A stretch of DNA of 64,000 bases, taken from NCBI RefSeq assembly GCF_000304315.1, contig NC_018485.1, forward strand, positions 3,690,501 through 3,754,500, given 5' to 3'. The DNA comes from Methylocystis sp. SC2 (GTDB lineage Bacteria; Pseudomonadota; Alphaproteobacteria; Rhizobiales; Beijerinckiaceae). Below the pieces are notes generated by a model. The model worked only from the letters and a program-made list of their open reading frames with translations, was not told the DNA's origin and searched no databases. The position numbers and the translations under genes were made by a program. This document shows positions 56,162 to 64,000 of this stretch, one piece after another (within the stretch, counting starts at the first letter, position 1; each line of letters starts with the position of its first letter).

Positions 56162-57208
56162 TCAGGCCGCCTGTCGGGTCGAGGCCCCGCGCCGCTCGCC
56201 CGACAAGATCTCCGCCACCCATCGGGTCGATGGGAATTGTTCGAACATCGTCAGAGCTGCGATCGAAAGCGGGACGCCGAGAAACGCGCCAAGCGCGCCC
56301 CACAGGAAAGTCCACAGAACAATCGAAAAAAGGACGATCGGAGGGGAGATCGAGAGCGCCGATCCCGAAAACACCGGCTCCAGATAGCTCCCGATGATGA
56401 ACTGGATGACCGACACGCCCAAAAAAACGAGTAAGGGCGCTTCAAAAGTTCCGAATTGAACGAAGGCGAAAAGCGATAGAAGCGCCGTGACGATGAAGGA
56501 GCCGATGTAGGGCAGGTAGTTTAGCGCGAAGGCCAGCACGCCCCAGGCGCCGGCCATTTCCAGATTCATGAATTGAGCAAATCCCCATACCGCGAGACCG
56601 GTCGCGATGCTGGCGATCGTCCGAACGAACATATAGGTGCGAAATTTTTCGCCGATCTTCCTGCCGCTTTCAAGCAGCCGCCGGCTTGTCTCCTGATTTT
56701 CCAGCGCTGCAATTCGGGACTGAAAGGCGTCGGTCTCCGCTAGCCCCAAAATCACATAGACGAGCACGATGACCGCGAAGGCGAGAACTGTGTTCACTCT
56801 CACCGCAAGTATGTGAAGAAGTCTGATAAGCGACGCGGTGTTGAAATGTTCCGCAAAGAGCGTGAAGACAAAGATGTCATGCTCTTCGAGCCACGCTGTC
56901 GATGTCATCGCCGTTTCCTGAATGCGGTCGAGATTCTGTCTGACCCATTCCAGCACCTCATGGCCGCCCCAAGCGATCAGAGAAAAGAGCGCAAGAATCA
57001 GGGCGGCGGCGATCACGACCGTCGCGGTCAATGCAATGGCCTTGCCCAGTTTTGGCTGCAGCGCCTTTTGCAGGGGCCAGGCGATCGCGATAATGAAGAC
57101 GGCGAAGGCCACGGGCTCAAGGACCGCCTGTCCGAGCTTGCAGGCGGCCAGAAGGATAAAAAGGATCACGGTGACGGAAGTCACGCTCGTGATGCGGCTT
57201 TTTTCCAT
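56162..57208 (-). CDS. AI-2E/PerM family permease, second copy
   Basis: A 348-residue membrane protein, ATG 57208 (MEKSRITSVTSVT) with AGAGGA upstream; an upstream start at 57361 has no site. It has the same fold as the permease at 50214: helices near 10-60, a soluble segment about 95-140, and ALNYLPYIGSFIVTALLSL and GSYLEPVFSGSALSISPPIV as the family block. It is only distantly similar in sequence to the first copy, so this is not a recent duplication. Confidence 0.9.
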   Translation of the reverse strand: MEKSRITSVTSVTVILFILLAACKLGQAVLEPVAFAVFIIAIAWPLQKALQPKLGKAIALTATVVIAAALILALFSLIAWGGHEVLEWVRQNLDRIQETAMTSTAWLEEHDIFVFTLFAEHFNTASLIRLLHILAVRVNTVLAFAVIVLVYVILGLAETDAFQSRIAALENQETSRRLLESGRKIGEKFRTYMFVRTIASIATGLAVWGFAQFMNLEMAGAWGVLAFALNYLPYIGSFIVTALLSLFAFVQFGTFEAPLLVFLGVSVIQFIIGSYLEPVFSGSALSISPPIVLFSIVLWTFLWGALGAFLGVPLSIAALTMFEQFPSTRWVAEILSGERRGASTRQAA

Positions 57209-57617
57209 AGTGATCCTCTTGCCATCAGACGCGTAGTCGGTCGTTGAAAACAGTATGACGGCGAGCGGCGCGATTATGTGCGGCGTGGCTGATCTGACAG
57301 TTAAGTTTATGAGATGATCAGTTGGCCTTGCAAGCCGCCATTTGGCATGGCGCGCAACCAATCGCTGCGCGGGGCCTGCTGTGACTCGCGGCGATCAGCG
57401 CGCCATCAGATGCGTCGTGACCAATCGCATCGACACGGTCCTTGGACGCGCCAGCGCAAAAAATCTGGGACGCGCACAGCGGGTCAGCTCACCAGCGGCG
57501 CGGTCAGCAGACGCAAACGACGTATCGAGCGAAGTCAGAGCGCTTGTCGACGCGGCGGACGGCAATATCGCATGGAGGGAAAGTCGGCGCGGCTTTCCGC
57601 TACCGGCGCCGACGCCT
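57209..57617. other. Intergenic region, no gene seen
   Basis: 409 bases between two minus-strand genes. A + strand frame crosses it, but its composition is that of a shadow frame. No hairpin with a T-run found. Confidence 0.4.
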
Positions 57618-57896
57618 TTAGATCGAGAAGGGCGGCGCATCTCCGCGAAATGCTCTCGACAGGATGCGCCAAGCCATCCCGTCGCCAGTTAACGCCAAGT
57701 CGCCGTCATCGCAGCAGTCCGCGGCCAGTTCAGCCACTTTTCGCCACTCGTCGGTGGTCGGCGAGCGCCAGATCTCCTCTGGGGTCCGATCATCGGTGGA
57801 GAGCGAAAGAATCGCATGCACGACGACCAGATGGGCGCGGGGATGCTCTGCCCACCACGCGGATGACGCAAAGCGGAGAGTGGCTTGTTCATTCAT
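57618..57896 (-). CDS. Small soluble protein of unknown function
   Basis: A 92-residue protein with AAGGAGCGAGGG before ATG 57896. It has amphipathic helices (TPEEIWRSPTTDEWRKVAEL), two adjacent Cys (ADCCDDGD) and no signal. Divergent from the cold-shock gene across a 371-base gap. No family recognised. Confidence 0.55.
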   Translation of the reverse strand: MNEQATLRFASSAWWAEHPRAHLVVVHAILSLSTDDRTPEEIWRSPTTDEWRKVAELAADCCDDGDLALTGDGMAWRILSRAFRGDAPPFSI

Positions 57897-58267
57897 CGCC
57901 CTCGCTCCTTCGCTTGCCGCTGCCGCGAATTGGGCGTCTTCACGACATGGGCGCTGCGACCGATGAAAGCAATTTCTTTGGACCTTATTTCGTCTCGAAG
58001 TTTAAGCTGAACCTATTCTTGCACCCATCAAGGGGTCGGAATGTTTGGCTTTCGACGCTCGGCCGAGGCTTCATATTTGTCAGTTCTTCCCGCGTTTCAG
58101 CTTGTATTTTCGCCCATATGCGCTAGATATTAAACATCGAGTTTCGGCCGAATGATCTTGCTTCCGCTCCCTTGGCGCGTCGGCTTCTGACTTCCTCTCC
58201 AGAACTTCGATCCCAAAGCGCCAGCAATCTTGCATGGCGCAGACAGCTGTTCTCGAAAGGACATGTC
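57897..58267. other. Long leader region upstream of the cold-shock gene
   Basis: 371 bases between divergent genes. Cold-shock genes often have long structured 5' leaders. None could be defined here by eye beyond AAAGGACATGTC just before the ATG. Confidence 0.4.
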
Positions 58268-58480
58268 ATGCAGACCGGTATCGTAAAATGGTTCAACGCC
58301 CAAAAAGGCTTCGGCTTCATCCAGCCGGAGTCCGGCGGCCCGGACGTATTCGTCCACATCAGCGCGGTTGAGCGCGCCGGACTTATGGGCCTCGCGGAGG
58401 GCCAGAAGCTCAACTACGAAATCGCCATCGATCGTCGTAGCGGAAAGTCTTCGGCCGATCAGCTGCAAGTCGCAGCGTAA
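58268..58480 (+). CDS. Cold-shock domain protein
   Basis: A 70-residue CspA-type protein that binds single-stranded RNA and DNA and prevents secondary structure. ATG 58268 follows AAAGGA. The sequence [20 protein letters not shown] contains RNP1 (KGFGFI), and DVFVHIS is RNP2. It is followed by a very long GC hairpin. It starts a group of small + strand genes. Confidence 0.95.
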   Translation: MQTGIVKWFNAQKGFGFIQPESGGPDVFVHISAVERAGLMGLAEGQKLNYEIAIDRRSGKSSADQLQVAA

Positions 58481-58487
58481 TCATCTT

Positions 58488-58537
58488 GCCGGCCCCTGGC
58501 GGTCGGGCCGCAATGCGGCCGATCGCCAGGGGCCGGC
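58488..58537 (+). terminator. Long GC hairpin after the cold-shock gene
   Basis: GCCGGCCCCTGGCG (58488-58501) pairs exactly with CGCCAGGGGCCGGC (58524-58537), and the pairing continues inward through GTCGGGCCGC/GCGGCCGAT with one bulge around an AAT loop, for a stem of some 23 bp. There is no T-run, so it may protect the 3' end of the mRNA as well as stop transcription. Confidence 0.6.
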
Positions 58538-58626
58538 GCGTTCCTACCAAGACAATATTTAACGTCCGCGCAGGATTGCGCAGCAGCGGATGTGGAGCGC
58601 GCGGCCCATTCATATGAGGTGCGGAC

Positions 58627-58779
58627 ATGGCCAAAGGCCAACAACGCAGTAATCGCGAAGCGAAAAAGCCCAAGAAAGATAAACCCCGCGACGGGGGTGC
58701 GGCGGTCGTCAAGGATTCGTCCTGGCAGACCGTTGAAAAGCTCCAGGCGCGCGAAGCCGAAGCGAAGCGACGGCGGTAA
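58627..58779 (+). CDS. Very small basic protein
   Basis: A 50-residue protein with GAGGTG before ATG 58627. It begins MAKGQQRSNREAKKPKKDKP, has a polar middle with VVKDSSWQTVEKLQ and ends AREAEAKRRR. It is strongly basic and probably unstructured or helical, and similar short basic proteins recur in Hyphomicrobiales. It may bind nucleic acid, given its place beside a cold-shock gene; that is inference. Confidence 0.7.
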   Translation: MAKGQQRSNREAKKPKKDKPRDGGAAVVKDSSWQTVEKLQAREAEAKRRR

Positions 58780-58844
58780 GTCGGGCGCGTGGCAGGCTCC
58801 GGCGCCTGAATGCGTTCACGACGATTATTCGAGGAGCGCACTAT

Positions 58845-59111
58845 ATGACCAATGACAACGACACGTTTCGACGCTTTCGGCGTCCGGCGCAAAGGCTCAC
58901 CGCCACCCCGTCGCATAAATTCGCGATCGGGGTTCGCGTGATCCAAAAATTCGGAGCCGCGACGGGGACGGATTCGTTCAGCGTCACGCGCCATCTGCCG
59001 GACGCCGGCGCCGGCCTGCAGTACCGGATGAAGAGGGAACGCGATGGGCAGGAAAGGGTCGCCGTAGAATCCGCACTCGAACTCGTCGCGCGGGAAGACT
59101 TCATGCAATAG
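58845..59111 (+). CDS. Small protein of unknown function
   Basis: An 88-residue protein with GAGGAG before ATG 58845. A basic N-terminus (RRFRRPAQRL) is followed by possible strands (HKFAIGVRVIQKFG, DSFSVTRHL, LQYRMKRERDGQER) and a final helix. It probably forms a small alpha/beta fold. It is in line with the small genes on either side and separated by 15 bases from the next. Confidence 0.65.
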   Translation: MTNDNDTFRRFRRPAQRLTATPSHKFAIGVRVIQKFGAATGTDSFSVTRHLPDAGAGLQYRMKRERDGQERVAVESALELVAREDFMQ

Positions 59112-59126
59112 TTTCTGGAGGGGTCG

Positions 59127-59369
59127 ATGGACGCGAAGCAATATCGAACGGAAGCCGCCCTCTTTTTTTCCAAGGCCGCCAATTCGAATTCGAAATCCCT
59201 CAATTTTCGGCGCTTCGCGCACGCCTCGGAGGCCATACGCTTCGCCGTAGAGGAGCTTACGCCAAAAGCGCTCGCCAGCTGTTCCCTCGAAGTCGATGAA
59301 CAGCATTTTTTCGGCCGCGAGATTCGGCCGCTTTACGACAGCGAAGATTACCCGCTACGCCGGCGCTGA
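59127..59369 (+). CDS. Small protein of unknown function
   Basis: An 80-residue protein with GGAGGGG before ATG 59127, 15 bases after the previous stop, so probably cotranscribed. The sequence is helical (EAALFFSKAANSNS, RFAHASEAIRFAVEEL) with an acidic/basic end. It resembles small hypothetical proteins that accompany stress genes in this order; no function is known. Confidence 0.65.
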   Translation: MDAKQYRTEAALFFSKAANSNSKSLNFRRFAHASEAIRFAVEELTPKALASCSLEVDEQHFFGREIRPLYDSEDYPLRRR

Positions 59370-59669
59370 TAAAGGCCGGGCGCGCCGCGTGATAGGCCGA
59401 TCCGCTTGGTCGCGGCGCGGGCCATTCAGCATCGTCGCCCCGCAGGTTCGGCGCGCTCCTTCCGCCTAGCAACATCGAAGACAGAATCTTCGAGGCCTCG
59501 GTCTTAAGGGGCCTGATTTCGATATAATTGGCGACGGGCCGTCGAGCTTCTCCATAATTGAACGGTGCTTGCTGGAGCTTTCGGCGTGGGCTTAGTCTGC
59601 AGCTTGTAGGCGTCAAACCATCGTCCAGTATCGGCCCTTTATGAAAAAATTTCATGCCAGAGAGCATCG
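59370..59669. other. Intergenic region, no gene seen
   Basis: 300 bases of GC-rich then AT-richer sequence with no credible gene. It should carry the promoter of the DUF898 gene. Confidence 0.4.
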
Positions 59670-60881
59670 ATGAATCTCGGAGTTCGCCAAGGCAAGAAGT
59701 CGATCTCTTTTGTCGACCGAGACCCCGATTTCACTTTTATCGCCAGCTTGGGAGTCGCCGTAAGCCTTCTTTCGCTAGGCGTTGGCCGATTTTGGCTTGC
59801 GTCGAACCTGCGCCGTTATTTGTGGTCGAACACCACAATTCTCGGCCATCCGCTGGTCTATGACGGCGACGCGCGGGTCGAGCTATTGCATTTCGCCGTG
59901 GGCGCTGCGCCGTTGGCGGTAATTGGTTTCGCCCTGTATCGTTTTGAGTCGCCCATACCGGGCGATTATGGGGAATATTTCTATCTAGCCACGGCTATAT
60001 TTGCATTTGCCTATTGGCGCGCGATGAGATTTGCCAATTGGCGCTATCGCCTGAACCATACCCTCTGGCGTGGTCGCCATTTCCACGTGGAGGGGTCGGT
60101 TGTCGCGTATTTTCTGCGGGCTTTTGGATGGGGAACTGCGAACGCTATATCGCTTGGGCTCGCTTGGCCCTCAGCTCAGGCCGCGCTCAACCGATACACG
60201 CTGAGGCATGCCCATTACGGTTCGCGTTGTTTCGAATTCGTGGGAAGCGGCGCCATCTTGAGGAGGCGCGGAATCTTTTTGTTGCCCGCCTGGCTTTGGT
60301 CCAGGGTCCTGTTGATTATTTCCGTACTGGCGATTTGGATTTGCAACACAGCTTTGAACGAGAACATGCTCAAAATGCCAGATGATGAATGGGCGGGGAG
60401 CGCCGCGGACGCAGCGGGACGTTCTATGATGGGCTACAGCCTTGTCGTTGTCGTTTTGCTCCCTATCGTGGCGTGTGCTTATCCAAGATTCGTGGCGCTC
60501 ACCTGGAAATGGCAGCTTGAAGGCGTTCGGTTTGGCGAGGCCTACGTAACGTCCGGTCTCAAATTGTCTTCGTTCATGGGAATCTACTTCGTATTCTACG
60601 CGTTCGTCGCTGGTATCGTTTTATTGACGCTACTCGCATGGTCGACATTGGAATGGTGGTACACGGACGATCCGATGTATCTCGTTGCGGTTTTTTACTA
60701 TTGCGTCATCGGAGCCGATGTTGCTTGGAACTGGCTGTTCGCGCCGCGTTTCTGGGCGATTTTCATCGGCTCGCTAACCCTTCATGACCCCGTTTTACTA
60801 TCAGTGATTGCAGCTGAGGCGTTGATTGCAGCTGAGGCGTTTCCGGTTCACGGCCAAGCGTTCGCCAAACTGCCCGAATAG
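59670..60881 (+). CDS. DUF898 (YjgN-like) multi-pass membrane protein
   Basis: A 403-residue membrane protein with some seven to eight hydrophobic segments. AYWRAMRFANWRYRLNHTLW followed by GRHFHVEGS is the DUF898 signature. LTRYTLRHAHYGSR-like sequence (NRYTLRHAHYGSRCFEF) occurs near 175. Function is unknown. Near the C-terminus an exact 18-base tandem duplication (60805-60840) repeats six codons. The composition is less GC-rich than that of neighbours. Confidence 0.85.
   Translation: MNLGVRQGKKSISFVDRDPDFTFIASLGVAVSLLSLGVGRFWLASNLRRYLWSNTTILGHPLVYDGDARVELLHFAVGAAPLAVIGFALYRFESPIPGDYGEYFYLATAIFAFAYWRAMRFANWRYRLNHTLWRGRHFHVEGSVVAYFLRAFGWGTANAISLGLAWPSAQAALNRYTLRHAHYGSRCFEFVGSGAILRRRGIFLLPAWLWSRVLLIISVLAIWICNTALNENMLKMPDDEWAGSAADAAGRSMMGYSLVVVVLLPIVACAYPRFVALTWKWQLEGVRFGEAYVTSGLKLSSFMGIYFVFYAFVAGIVLLTLLAWSTLEWWYTDDPMYLVAVFYYCVIGADVAWNWLFAPRFWAIFIGSLTLHDPVLLSVIAAEALIAAEAFPVHGQAFAKLPE
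60805..60840. repeat. Exact 18-bp tandem duplication inside the DUF898 gene
   Basis: The unit TGATTGCAGCTGAGGCGT occurs at 60805-60822 and again at 60823-60840. It keeps the frame and gives VIAAEALIAAEAF in the protein. Confidence 0.9.
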
Positions 60882-61121
60882 CGATCAAAAGAATCATGCC
60901 GCTGTCTCAGCAGTTTAAATCGGCGCCTCACATTGTCACGGCTGCGGTTAACGTAAATGCTTCGCATAAATGCAGCCATCGAATTTGCGGCGATGGCGCT
61001 TTTCATCCGAGCGAGAGCCACTTGACGCGCCAGGAGGCCTCGTCTGTTCACAAAGGGGCGCCCTATCTGTCTTGCGAGCGCGACCAGGCGGAAGGCCTGA
61101 GCGCAAGCGAGGATCAGAACA

Positions 61122-61343
61122 ATGGCCAAGATGCCGAAGACGGCCAACACAGACGCCAAAACATTCTCCAAGACCTCTGACGACATCAGCGGCGCGACGG
61201 CTCCGCTCGCCTTTGCCGGCATAGGCTCCGCGCTGGCGGCAGGTTTGGGCGTCGCCGCGGCAGGACTTTCCATTGCATTCATATGCGCCATCGCCGGCGC
61301 GATCGGCGGCGCGGTCCTCGGCGTGTGGGTCAACCGCCGCTGA
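61122..61343 (+). CDS. Small Gly/Ala-rich membrane protein
   Basis: A 73-residue protein from ATG 61122 with GCGAGG upstream. A polar N-terminus (MAKMPKTANTDAKTFSKTSD) precedes two Gly/Ala-rich hydrophobic segments (28-50 and 52-69) ending in VWVNRR. A two-helix, glycine-zipper-like inner-membrane hairpin is likely. No family recognised. Confidence 0.6.
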   Translation: MAKMPKTANTDAKTFSKTSDDISGATAPLAFAGIGSALAAGLGVAAAGLSIAFICAIAGAIGGAVLGVWVNRR

Positions 61344-61474
61344 GGCGATCTCCTGCTGAAGGCGCAGAGAAGCGAGGCGACGATCGGTCCTCGTGAGGGC
61401 CGCGTGCGAAGGCGCACATTCGCATGGTTCTGTAACGGGTAGCGTTCTCCTCACCAAAACAACAGGAGGACGTC

Positions 61475-61609
61475 ATGTCGAAATTCACCAGCGCGATTGT
61501 CGGAGCCATTATCGGATCGGTCATCTTCTTCGGAGTCGGCGCCGGTTTGGCTCATGCCCATACTGCGCCTCAGCAGACAGGTTCTGTCGTCTATGTCGAG
61601 GCGCCTTAA
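61475..61609 (+). CDS. Very small membrane or secreted protein
   Basis: A 44-residue protein with a strong AGGAGGA site before ATG 61475. MSKFTSAIVGAIIGSVIFFG is hydrophobic and is followed by VGAGLAHAHTAPQQTG, so it is either a signal peptide cut after AHA, leaving about 17 residues, or a single-pass membrane peptide. Its stop codon overlaps the convergent DoxX stop by two bases. Confidence 0.65.
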   Translation: MSKFTSAIVGAIIGSVIFFGVGAGLAHAHTAPQQTGSVVYVEAP

Positions 61610-62100
61610 GCGCGCCTCGGCGACCGCGCTCGAAACAGCAGATGGTCCAAGGAGATCGCGCCGGGCCCACGGGCGATCAACACAGTGAGGATCGCCGTCC
61701 AATAGGCGTGGACCGTCCACCATGCATCGGGAAAGACGAAGATCTGGATGACGATTGTCATCCCCAGAAGAAGGAACGCCGACAAGCGCGTCAACAGCCC
61801 GAGGACAAGCAGCAGCGGCAGGACGAATTCGAGGCCGCTCGCCACATAGGCGGCGGCGGTCGGCGAAATGAGCGGCAGTTTATATTCGTCGGCGAAGAGC
61901 GCGAAGGTTGCGCTGCGCACCGCTGTCGGGATTTGGAACGACAGATCGAGGCCGAAAATTTCGCGGCCGAGAGTTGGTCCTTCAATTTTTGTCTGCCCGG
62001 AGACGAAGAACGGATGGGCGGCGACGATGCGCAGGAGGAGGGCGATCAGAGAGTAGGGGATCGCATCCAACCAGCATGTGATCTTTCTTATGAAATTCAT
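61606..62100 (-). CDS. DoxX family membrane protein
   Basis: A 164-residue protein with four transmembrane segments, ATG 62100 with GGAG upstream. A TTG at 62160 overlapping the bufC stop is an alternative. RIVAAHPFFVSGQTKIEG and LFADEYKLPLISPTAAAYVA are the DoxX/GigT-type blocks, and the end has PGAISLDHLL. DoxX proteins of this group form part of metal-responsive DUF2282-DUF692-DUF2063 operons, as the last gene here. The molecular role is unknown; a quinone-linked redox role has been proposed for the family. Confidence 0.88.
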   Translation of the reverse strand: MNFIRKITCWLDAIPYSLIALLLRIVAAHPFFVSGQTKIEGPTLGREIFGLDLSFQIPTAVRSATFALFADEYKLPLISPTAAAYVASGLEFVLPLLLVLGLLTRLSAFLLLGMTIVIQIFVFPDAWWTVHAYWTAILTVLIARGPGAISLDHLLFRARSPRRA

Positions 62101-62156
62101 CGCGTTCAAGCTCCATGAATGATCGCCGCGGCCACGCCAAAACACGTTTTTTAAGT

Positions 62157-62930
62157 TCAACGCGCCAAGCTGATGGCCACAAAAGTCTCGGCCACGAAAA
62201 GCTCGCGTAGGCAGGCCGTCAACGCGAAGTCCGCAGCGACGCGGGTCGCCGCATTCACGGCTTCGCCGAAGGTTCCTCCGCTCTTAAGCGCGTCGACGAA
62301 GGCCGATCCGCCGGCGGGAAGAGCCGTTACCTTGATCGCCAACTTGGGACGAACGACAAGCGCCTCTTCGCCGCGATCCTGCTCTACCGGCGTCATCTTT
62401 TCATCCGACATGTGCCGTCGCCAGATCGAAACGATCGGATGTTTAGATGCGATGACATGCGTCGAGGGGTGGAAAGCGGCCGTTGCGCTCTCCAATCGAT
62501 CGAGCGGCAGGGCGCGGATCACATCCAACGGCAGCGGCGCGGCGTCAGCGGCGTGATAGGCTTGGCCGACGGCATATTCGAGCCGCGCGACGTCCGGAAG
62601 AAAAGGAAGATCGCGCGCCGGCTCAAATTCCGAAACGAATGTCGCAAATGCGTCGCCATATTCGAAAAGCATCGGCGTGCGCGGAAGGCGCTCGCGCACA
62701 TAGCATTGCGCCATGGCGCGAAAAAATTCGTCGCCGACCAACTGCGAGCAAATCGGAAAGCGCTCCGTCAGCGCGTCGACCAGTCCGACGCACACATTGT
62801 TGCGATAGACGGCGAACCGTCGCTCCGGCGGAAGGCCGCCGGGGGTTTCGAGTCCATGGGGCGGCGGCAGCTCGGGGTCGAGCAGCGCGCGGACAAAAGC
62901 GCCTTGATCGAAGTCAGCCGAGGTCGTCAT
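62157..62930 (-). CDS. bufC: DUF2063 protein, bufferin maturation partner
   Basis: A 257-residue protein with an N-terminal DUF2063 domain ([41 protein letters not shown]). It also has the block [19 protein letters not shown]. It is the standard partner of DUF692 enzymes, likely helping to present the precursor peptide, as the MbnC type does in methanobactin synthesis. Its start overlaps the bufB end by 17 bases, so the pair is translationally coupled. Confidence 0.88.
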   Translation of the reverse strand: MTTSADFDQGAFVRALLDPELPPPHGLETPGGLPPERRFAVYRNNVCVGLVDALTERFPICSQLVGDEFFRAMAQCYVRERLPRTPMLFEYGDAFATFVSEFEPARDLPFLPDVARLEYAVGQAYHAADAAPLPLDVIRALPLDRLESATAAFHPSTHVIASKHPIVSIWRRHMSDEKMTPVEQDRGEEALVVRPKLAIKVTALPAGGSAFVDALKSGGTFGEAVNAATRVAADFALTACLRELFVAETFVAISLAR

Positions 62931-63840
62931 GAAGCGCCTCCGACTTCAAGCTGTCTTCGACAGCGCGACGCCGCCTTTCAAGGAAAGCCTCCGCTCGCGC
63001 AGCTTGCGCACAGAGGCTCGGCCAGGAGGGAAGGTCATTGTCCCATTCGATCAGCGTCGCGACCGGTCCGCGGCGCGCCAGCGCGCGATCATAGAGCCGC
63101 CAGACCGGGTCAGGGACCGGCGCGCAATGCGCGTCGATCAGCAGAGGGCCGCCGATTTCGTCGACATCCTCGGCATATCCGGCGAGATGAATCTCTTCGA
63201 CATAGGAAATCGGGAAGGCGTCGATATAATCCTTCGCCGAAAAAGCGAGGTTCGTGGCGCTGACATAGACGTTGGTCACGTCGAGCAGCAGCCGGCAATC
63301 CGTGCGGCGCACCACTTCGCGCAGGAAGTCGATCTCCGAATATTCCGAGGATCGGAACCGCAGATAGGCCGCCGGGTTTTCGAGGAGGATCGGCCTGCCG
63401 AGCGCCTCCTGGATTTGATCCACATGCGCGACGACATGCGCCAAGGTCGTCGCGTTGTAGGGCAGGGGCAGCAAGTCGTTGAGAAATCGCGCGCCCTGCG
63501 TCGACCAGGCGAGATGTTCGGAGCACGCCGCCGGGTCATAGCGCTCGACGAGCGCCTTCAGGCGGCCAAGATGCGCGCGGTCGAGAGGCTCGGCGCCGCC
63601 GACCGACAGGCCGACGCCATGGATCGACAGGGGCGACTCTCGGCGCATACGCATCAGCTGCGCGTGCGGAGCCCCGCCGGCGCCCATGTAATTCTCGGCG
63701 TGGATTTCGAAAAAACCGACATCGCGCGCCGAGGCTTCGATGTCGGCGAGATGCGCGCTCTTGAAACCGACGCCAGCGCGGGCGGGCAGCGAGGACGCTG
63801 CGCGCGCGCGGCCATGTTCGGGGGCGGAACGCGTGCCCAT
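62914..63840 (-). CDS. bufB: DUF692 multinuclear iron oxygenase, bufferin maturase
   Basis: A 308-residue TIM-barrel enzyme, ATG 63840 with GAGG upstream. DUF692 (MbnB-type) enzymes bind two or three irons and convert Cys residues of a precursor into oxazolone- or thiooxazole-type groups. Ligand-bearing motifs are present: [42 protein letters not shown] and [10 protein letters not shown]. The gene starts 8 bases after the DUF2282 precursor gene and overlaps bufC. The order matches bufferin and gig operons. Confidence 0.93.
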   Translation of the reverse strand: MGTRSAPEHGRARAASSLPARAGVGFKSAHLADIEASARDVGFFEIHAENYMGAGGAPHAQLMRMRRESPLSIHGVGLSVGGAEPLDRAHLGRLKALVERYDPAACSEHLAWSTQGARFLNDLLPLPYNATTLAHVVAHVDQIQEALGRPILLENPAAYLRFRSSEYSEIDFLREVVRRTDCRLLLDVTNVYVSATNLAFSAKDYIDAFPISYVEEIHLAGYAEDVDEIGGPLLIDAHCAPVPDPVWRLYDRALARRGPVATLIEWDNDLPSWPSLCAQAARAEAFLERRRRAVEDSLKSEALHDDLG

Positions 63841-63848
63841 GCCGGACC

Positions 63849-64000
63849 TCAGTGCGAAATCGGCTCGAGGCTGCCCTTGCCCTTGGGCGTCACGATCGAC
63901 GTGCAGGTGCCCTTCGGAACATATTTCCATGCGTCGCCTTGATAATTGGTCTTCGACGTTCCCGCGCAGCTGGTTCCCGGGCCCGCGGCGCAATCATTCT
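63849..64000 (-). CDS. bufA: DUF2282 bufferin precursor, N-terminus beyond right edge
   Basis: The last 50 codons of a DUF2282 protein are visible; the start and signal peptide lie outside the window. The visible part has three cysteines in [15 protein letters not shown] and [10 protein letters not shown], plus [13 protein letters not shown], which are diagnostic of the family. These exported peptides carry modified cysteines that bind copper or related metals. It is the first visible gene of the bufA-bufB-bufC-doxX operon. Confidence 0.9.
   Translation of the reverse strand, partial: NDCAAGPGTSCAGTSKTNYQGDAWKYVPKGTCTSIVTPKGKGSLEPISH

Noticed and set aside
50214..57208. Quorum-sensing (AI-2) locus because of two AI-2E-type permeases
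   Set aside because: The family is broad, only a few members move AI-2, and no lux-type genes are present.

Overview
The window is GC-rich DNA (about 65% G+C by eye) packed with genes on both strands. Its gene families and intergenic palindromic repeats suggest an alphaproteobacterium of the Hyphomicrobiales (Rhizobiales). A Methylocystis/Beijerinckiaceae-like genome is possible, but no marker in the window proves it. Most genes are housekeeping or cell-envelope functions, with accessory insertions between them.

Layout. 1-9751: a partial secreted Pro/Ala-rich protein, then gltB, a membrane diguanylate cyclase and gltD (NADPH-glutamate synthase split by a c-di-GMP gene), and a small membrane protein. 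9806-15640: envelope and RNA genes (L,D-transpeptidase, SGNH/DUF459 protein, RNase T2, rlmJ, GST, LysM protein). 15848-20904: a core block of coaD, two cyclophilins, a PRC-barrel protein, queA, a small coupled gene and tgt. 20914-21152: a MITE-like nested palindrome. 21379-22869: a HigA-like regulator coupled to an orphan DNA methyltransferase. 22878-30154: recG, VanX-like dipeptidase, SH3-like protein, Tat-exported Fe/Mn-SOD, pyrE, GST, DUF2165 and a lytic transglycosylase-like protein.

31636-33251 is a compact two-gene cassette: a radical SAM/SPASM peptide maturase followed after 11 bases by a 66-residue peptide with a CxxC-x4-CxxC core, closed by a terminator. It looks like an uncharacterised RiPP-type system and is the strongest discovery candidate. 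34727-39979 holds tRNA(CAT), a class II aldolase convergent with mtnA (a possible MTA/5'-deoxyadenosine salvage shunt), a COG3146 acyltransferase-like protein, Anbu and a Sua5/TsaC protein. 40046-43391: a small conserved protein, an Ntn amidohydrolase and pgi.

43677-45572 is an AT-rich island with two genes on the minus strand: a small protein resembling effector-associated EACC1 components and a 515-residue HEIGHH/ExxxD zinc metallopeptidase. Its composition, pairing and isolation fit a horizontally acquired conflict or defence module; this is inference. 45848-57208: a CrtF-like methyltransferase, tRNA-Arg(CCG), a LysR regulator divergent from an LVIVD-repeat Tat protein, two AI-2E-type permeases, an HD hydrolase, a patatin and a lipase-like hydrolase. 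57618-61609: many small genes around a cold-shock gene. 61606-64000 (minus): a bufferin/gig-type operon of DUF2282 (cut by the right edge), DUF692, DUF2063 and DoxX, which belongs to a metal-responsive RiPP family.
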